Of a stretch of DNA of 64,000 nt, positions 60,715 to 64,000 are shown in pieces. The notes below the pieces were generated by a model, which was not told the origin of the DNA, did no database searches, and saw nothing but the letters and a program-made list of their open reading frames with translations. This DNA comes from Polyangiaceae bacterium (lineage in GTDB: Bacteria; Myxococcota_A; Polyangia; Polyangiales; Polyangiaceae). Location of the stretch: the NCBI GenBank assembly GCA_041389725.1, contig JAWKRG010000007.1, forward strand, positions 1 to 64,000, given 5' to 3'. Positions within the stretch are counted from its first letter, which is position 1. The number at the start of each line of letters is the position of its first letter. Made by a program: the position numbers and the translations under genes.

Positions 60715-62052
60715 CTACTGGCAACAAACGGTGACTGGATTCGTCGGCGTCACGGTACCGGTACTCACTCCGCCCGACGCGCCGCAGCTACCACCGCTCG
60801 GACCCGCCGTCGCGAACTCCACGGAGCGGGACTCCTGATACGGCGGTGCGGGAGGTGTGGAGTCCGGCGGCAGCGACGCGCAGCCGCCAAGCGTATTCAC
60901 GGTCACAGGTTGCGACTGACACGTCAAATCCGTCCCCAGGGTCACGCTGCCCGAGCACGTGGCGCCCGTGGGGCTGCTGCAGTTGCACGCGCTGCAACTC
61001 CGAGTGTCGTCTGCTCCCTGGTAGTACACGCGATGTTTCGTGTACTGACCCACCGGACACGAGAAGTCCCCGAAGCGCGCGATACAGAGCCCCGCTTCGT
61101 AGGGCAGACCGGGACGTGGAACGCAGCTACCGCTGCCGCAGCCCCCGCCTTCTTGCGGAGTCCTGCAAGCTCGCACGTTCTCTTTCCAGCTGATGGGTGG
61201 AATGACCGGCGGACTGGTCGGGCTCGGCAAGCACGCGCCGCCCTGAGGATTGGCTTCGGCCCAGCGCACGCTGCGGGCTTGGAGCTGCGAAAGCAAGAAT
61301 GCCTGGCAGATGTTGGCAGGAATCGTCAGCGGCGGAGAGAGTGAGCCACAGGCGTTGTCTGGCGCGAAGCGAAGCGCAGCAGTGGGACAGACGATCCCTT
61401 CAGGGGCGCTACACTTGCACCCTGAACACACCGCTGGTGTGGAGCTGGGGCCCGCAACGGCTTGTCCAACCTGATCTGGAAACCCCGACACGCTGCAAGG
61501 GGGCGGAACGTTCGCGCCAGGAGCAACCCCCAGGGCCAAGGGTCCGAACCAACCCGTGGGAACGGCGGGCGCGCACGTCGAGCCACTGCAGTCCGAGTCG
61601 GCACAATCGATTGCGCCGTCGCCGTCGTCGTCCACACCGTTGTAACAAGCTTCGAGCACGCCGCCGCCAGTTCCACCCTGGCCCGCGAAGCCCGCGCTGC
61701 CGGCGAAACCGGCGAAGCCTGCACTGCCGGCGAAGCCGGCAAAGCCGGCACTCCCGGCGAAGCCGGCAAAGCCGGCGAACCCCGCGAAGCCAGCACTCCC
61801 AGCGAAGCCGCCAAATCCCGCGAACCCGGCGAAGCCGGCACTCCCGGCGAAGCCGCCAAATCCCGCGAAGCCAGCGAAGCCCCCGGTGCCGCTCGTTCCG
61901 CCCGTGACCGACCCACCGCTTGCGCCGCTGCCACCGGTTCCGGTGCCGCCGCTTCCGCCGATGACGTCGCCGATGTCGCGCGCACCGCACGCGACGAACG
62001 TTAGGCCGGCAACCAGCGCGACCGCATCCCGAACTCTTGCCTTGAACCGCAT
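60715..62052 (-). CDS. Lipoprotein with GFAG-type repeat region
   Basis: The 445-residue protein starts MRFKARVRDAVALVAGLTFVACG (lipobox FVAC). After GGSGGTGTGGSG, about 75 residues repeat the triplet GFA, GSA and GFG (GFAGFAGFGGFAGSAGFAGF), a collagen-like Gly-x-x pattern without Pro. A Ca-binding-like AsxGly block (NGVDDDGDGAIDCADSDC) and a Cys-rich C-terminal domain (CSGCKCSAPEGIVCP, CSACNCSSPTGATCS) follow. The DNA behind the repeat has 9- and 18-bp units. Probably an envelope structural or adhesive lipoprotein. Confidence 0.85.
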   Translation of the reverse strand: MRFKARVRDAVALVAGLTFVACGARDIGDVIGGSGGTGTGGSGASGGSVTGGTSGTGGFAGFAGFGGFAGSAGFAGFAGFGGFAGSAGFAGFAGFAGFAGSAGFAGFAGSAGFAGFAGSAGFAGQGGTGGGVLEACYNGVDDDGDGAIDCADSDCSGSTCAPAVPTGWFGPLALGVAPGANVPPPCSVSGFPDQVGQAVAGPSSTPAVCSGCKCSAPEGIVCPTAALRFAPDNACGSLSPPLTIPANICQAFLLSQLQARSVRWAEANPQGGACLPSPTSPPVIPPISWKENVRACRTPQEGGGCGSGSCVPRPGLPYEAGLCIARFGDFSCPVGQYTKHRVYYQGADDTRSCSACNCSSPTGATCSGSVTLGTDLTCQSQPVTVNTLGGCASLPPDSTPPAPPYQESRSVEFATAGPSGGSCGASGGVSTGTVTPTNPVTVCCQ

Positions 62053-62069
62053 GGCGGCCAGACCTTAGC

Positions 62070-62663
62070 TCAAGCCGTGGCGGCGCGCATCTTGGCGGCG
62101 CGGGCCGCACGCCGACGACGCCACAAGCGCACGAACCACACGCAGATGAGCGTCAGAACGAGAACCGCCAGGGGGGCGAACACCAGCGTCAGGACTGCTA
62201 CCGCGATCGCGGCAAAGGCCTCCAGCGTCGAGACCAGGAAGTTGGCAAGTCCGCCCGTCGCGGCCGTGCTGAGTGCACGCGTGAAGACGGTCGCGGTCTG
62301 GGTGAGCCCTGCTGCTCCGCCCCCGGCGATCACGGCCAGGGTCCATTGCACCCCGGGATGCAAGCCACTGGTGACTCCAGCCGTCAGCAAGATCCCGGCG
62401 ATCACCGCCATGGGGCTCGCGACGCTGTCCAGCGCATTGTCGAGCCAGGGCACGTAGTAGGCAACGAGTTCGAGCGCGCTGGCGACCGCGAGCACCGCGA
62501 TGCTCACCCAGCTACCCATCCACGCCGGTGCCGTATCGGCGACAGGGAGCGAGAGCCGCACCGCAATGGCGAGGATCAGCGGCGGCACGAACACGCGAAA
62601 CCCGCAAGCGGCGGCGAGTCCCACTCCGAGGCACAGACTGAGTGCGATCTCGAGCGCGTCCAC
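62070..62663 (-). CDS. DUF4126 membrane protein
   Basis: The 197-residue protein starts from GTG (MDALEIALSLCLGVGLAAACGFRVFVPPLI). Several membrane helices include WVSIAVLAVASALELVAYYV, VASPMAVIAGILLTAGV, TLAVIAGGGAAGLTQTATVF and AAIAVAVLTLVFAPLAVLVLTL. The pattern and the Gly-x-Arg-Val-Phe-Val-Pro-Pro-Leu block match DUF4126. Function of the family is unknown. It is 17 bp upstream of the GFAG lipoprotein and is probably the first gene of that operon. Confidence 0.85.
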   Translation of the reverse strand: MDALEIALSLCLGVGLAAACGFRVFVPPLILAIAVRLSLPVADTAPAWMGSWVSIAVLAVASALELVAYYVPWLDNALDSVASPMAVIAGILLTAGVTSGLHPGVQWTLAVIAGGGAAGLTQTATVFTRALSTAATGGLANFLVSTLEAFAAIAVAVLTLVFAPLAVLVLTLICVWFVRLWRRRRAARAAKMRAATA

Positions 62664-62911
62664 GCACGGACTCTGAACGAGTCCCTCACTCGGGTCAAAT
62701 GCGCGGCGACGTGACCTGCGACCGCTACGCTGCCCGCGGGACGCGCCCCTCCCGGCGGCGCGCGACTAGACCCCCAAAATCCAATTCCCATGGTCTCGAT
62801 TGTGCGCCTGGTTGCAGCCAGCCCTTTACACGCGAGCGACATCACCGCAAATACTCGGGCGGACCGCGGTGTCGAAGCAAACGCACCGCAACCCGGAGAC
62901 GACACCCCCCG

Positions 62912-64000
62912 ATGCCCACGAAAAGTTCTCTCGCAATCCTCTCTGCATTGGTAGCGCTAGGCTGCGGCAGTGGCGCGACTGGCGCACCCACACCGTCCAC
63001 GCCCGCCACGGCCGCGCCCTCCGCAACCCAAGCACCAGCGCAGACGGATGGGGCCGCCACCGCCCCGGCCGAAGCAATCCCCACGACGCCGGGCGCGGTG
63101 CGCTTCATCGCGGATGACTTCACTGGCGCCATGAGCCAGGCCAAGCGAGACGGCAAGGTGGTCTTCGTCGATGCCTGGGCGCCGTGGTGTCACACCTGCT
63201 TGTCGATGGACCACTTCGTCTTCAATCAGCCGTCGCTTGCTCGCTTCGAGTCACGCGTCGTGTTCACGCGCGTCGACACGGAGCGTGAGCAGAACGGAAA
63301 GTTCCTGGCCAAGTACCCCTTGGACGTGTGGCCCACGCTGTTCGTGATCAACCCGGACAACGGGTCGTTGCTGGGTGTGTGGACGGGGGCCGCGTCGCTG
63401 CGTGAGCTGGAACGATTGCTGGAGGAGTCCCTGAGCCTGCGCGAGTTGGCACGCGGGAACAAGCTCGCGCCCGACTCGGCGGAGGCGCAACTGCTGGCGG
63501 GACAGAAGGCCGCGCTGCAGGATCGCTGGCCCGATGCAGCGGTCGCCTACGACAAGGCAGTGCGCTCGAGCAAAGCGGACTGGCCCCGACGCAGTGAAGC
63601 GCTCTTCGGCTGGATCAAGAGCCTGCACGAAGCGCGCAAGGCAAAGGAGTGCGTGGCCGTGGGGGAAAAGTTCTCGAAGGAGGTGCACGGCGCCGCGCTC
63701 CCAGGAGAGTTCGGCCGCTACTGGTTCTCCTGCGCAAACGGACTGCCCACTCCGGCGCAGAAGTCGAAAGTGCGCAAGGCGGCCATCACCTATCTGCAAG
63801 CAGTGGTGGAAAAGCCGAGTCAAGAGTCGTCCACGGACGACATCGCGGATGCCTGGGACATTCTGGCCGACGCCCTGAAAGACATGGGTGACGACGCGGG
63901 CTTTCGCAAAGCACACGAGCGCCGCGTGGCACTGCTCGAGGCCGCCGCCAAAGCCGCCCCGAGTCCCGCCGCAGCCGCCACCTTCGACTATGCCCGCGCC
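62912..64000 (+). CDS. Thioredoxin-fold lipoprotein, cut by window end
   Basis: The frame starts at ATG 62912 (MPTKSSLAILSALVALGCGS, lipobox ALGC) and is still open at 64000 after 363 codons. After an Ala/Pro/Thr linker, a thioredoxin fold carries VVFVDAWAPWCHTCLSMDHF (redox CHTC), with the cis-Pro in DVWPTLFVIN. A helical TPR-like region follows (AALQDRWPDAAVAYDKAV, YLQAVVEKPSQESS). It is probably a periplasmic thiol-disulfide or DsbD-like protein. The end is not visible. Confidence 0.88.
   Translation, partial: MPTKSSLAILSALVALGCGSGATGAPTPSTPATAAPSATQAPAQTDGAATAPAEAIPTTPGAVRFIADDFTGAMSQAKRDGKVVFVDAWAPWCHTCLSMDHFVFNQPSLARFESRVVFTRVDTEREQNGKFLAKYPLDVWPTLFVINPDNGSLLGVWTGAASLRELERLLEESLSLRELARGNKLAPDSAEAQLLAGQKAALQDRWPDAAVAYDKAVRSSKADWPRRSEALFGWIKSLHEARKAKECVAVGEKFSKEVHGAALPGEFGRYWFSCANGLPTPAQKSKVRKAAITYLQAVVEKPSQESSTDDIADAWDILADALKDMGDDAGFRKAHERRVALLEAAAKAAPSPAAAATFDYARA

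Overview
The window is high-GC DNA of a soil-type myxobacterium, most likely Polyangiales/Sorangiineae. This rests on gene content: about twenty lipoproteins with Gly/Ser/Ala-rich linkers after the lipobox, two proteins ending in MYXO-CTERM-like Cys/hydrophobic/Arg sorting tails, an AgmX/PglI-type protein, a Ser/Thr protein kinase and PilZ-domain proteins. No phage, plasmid, insertion sequence, rRNA or CRISPR array was seen. One tRNA, tRNA-Arg(CCT), is present. No species can be named from the sequence alone.

Layout. 0-3 kb: end of a conserved hypothetical gene, then the ftsH / universal stress protein pair on the minus strand. 3-8 kb: a Gly/Ser-rich lipoprotein, a large FG-GAP/CARDB surface lipoprotein, and two divergent PilZ genes with a 19-bp perfect palindrome between them. 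8-15 kb: a long minus-strand run led by a SWIM zinc-finger protein and a DUF6493-like protein (overlapping genes), followed by three lipoproteins. 15-21 kb: truC, a membrane-anchored protein, a free-standing AhpF-N-like double thioredoxin fold, the tRNA, a poorly conserved stretch with an SGNH-hydrolase remnant, and a lipoprotein pair. 21-26 kb: a chemoreceptor, lipoproteins, a HEPN-type RNase candidate with a small partner, and a YkgJ-type protein. 26-36 kb: a seven-repeat beta-propeller protein, a frameshifted Cys-rich lipoprotein, an SDR, a Hint-domain lipoprotein, a parallel beta-helix protein and a cupin. 36-42 kb: Uma2, SDR and DUF4336 genes, then a translationally coupled tetR / radical SAM / membrane-protein operon with a self-overlapping promoter-operator. 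42-48 kb: a metallopeptidase, an FGE-like lipoprotein, a tiny Tat lipoprotein and two coupled glycosyltransferases. 48-59 kb: a lipoprotein, a kinase, a DMGDH/SARDH-like flavoprotein, and a coupled pair of an Hsp70-HEAT fusion with a degenerate HD-GYP protein, then an AgmX-like lipoprotein. 59-64 kb: a four-gene minus-strand operon of repeat-rich proteins and a partial thioredoxin lipoprotein.

The most distinctive non-coding content is two dispersed repeat families. One is a GGAAG/CTTCC-phased element at 505-647 and 44811-44963, in which one central arm can pair with either flanking arm. The other is a TTGGGTCTCG-type element found five times, each time just after a stop codon and in the sense of the gene that ends there. 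The best candidate uncharacterised systems are the HEPN plus 71-aa pair, the tetR-radical SAM-membrane operon, the Hsp70-HEAT/HD-GYP-like pair, the SWIM/DUF6493 pair and the Hint lipoprotein.
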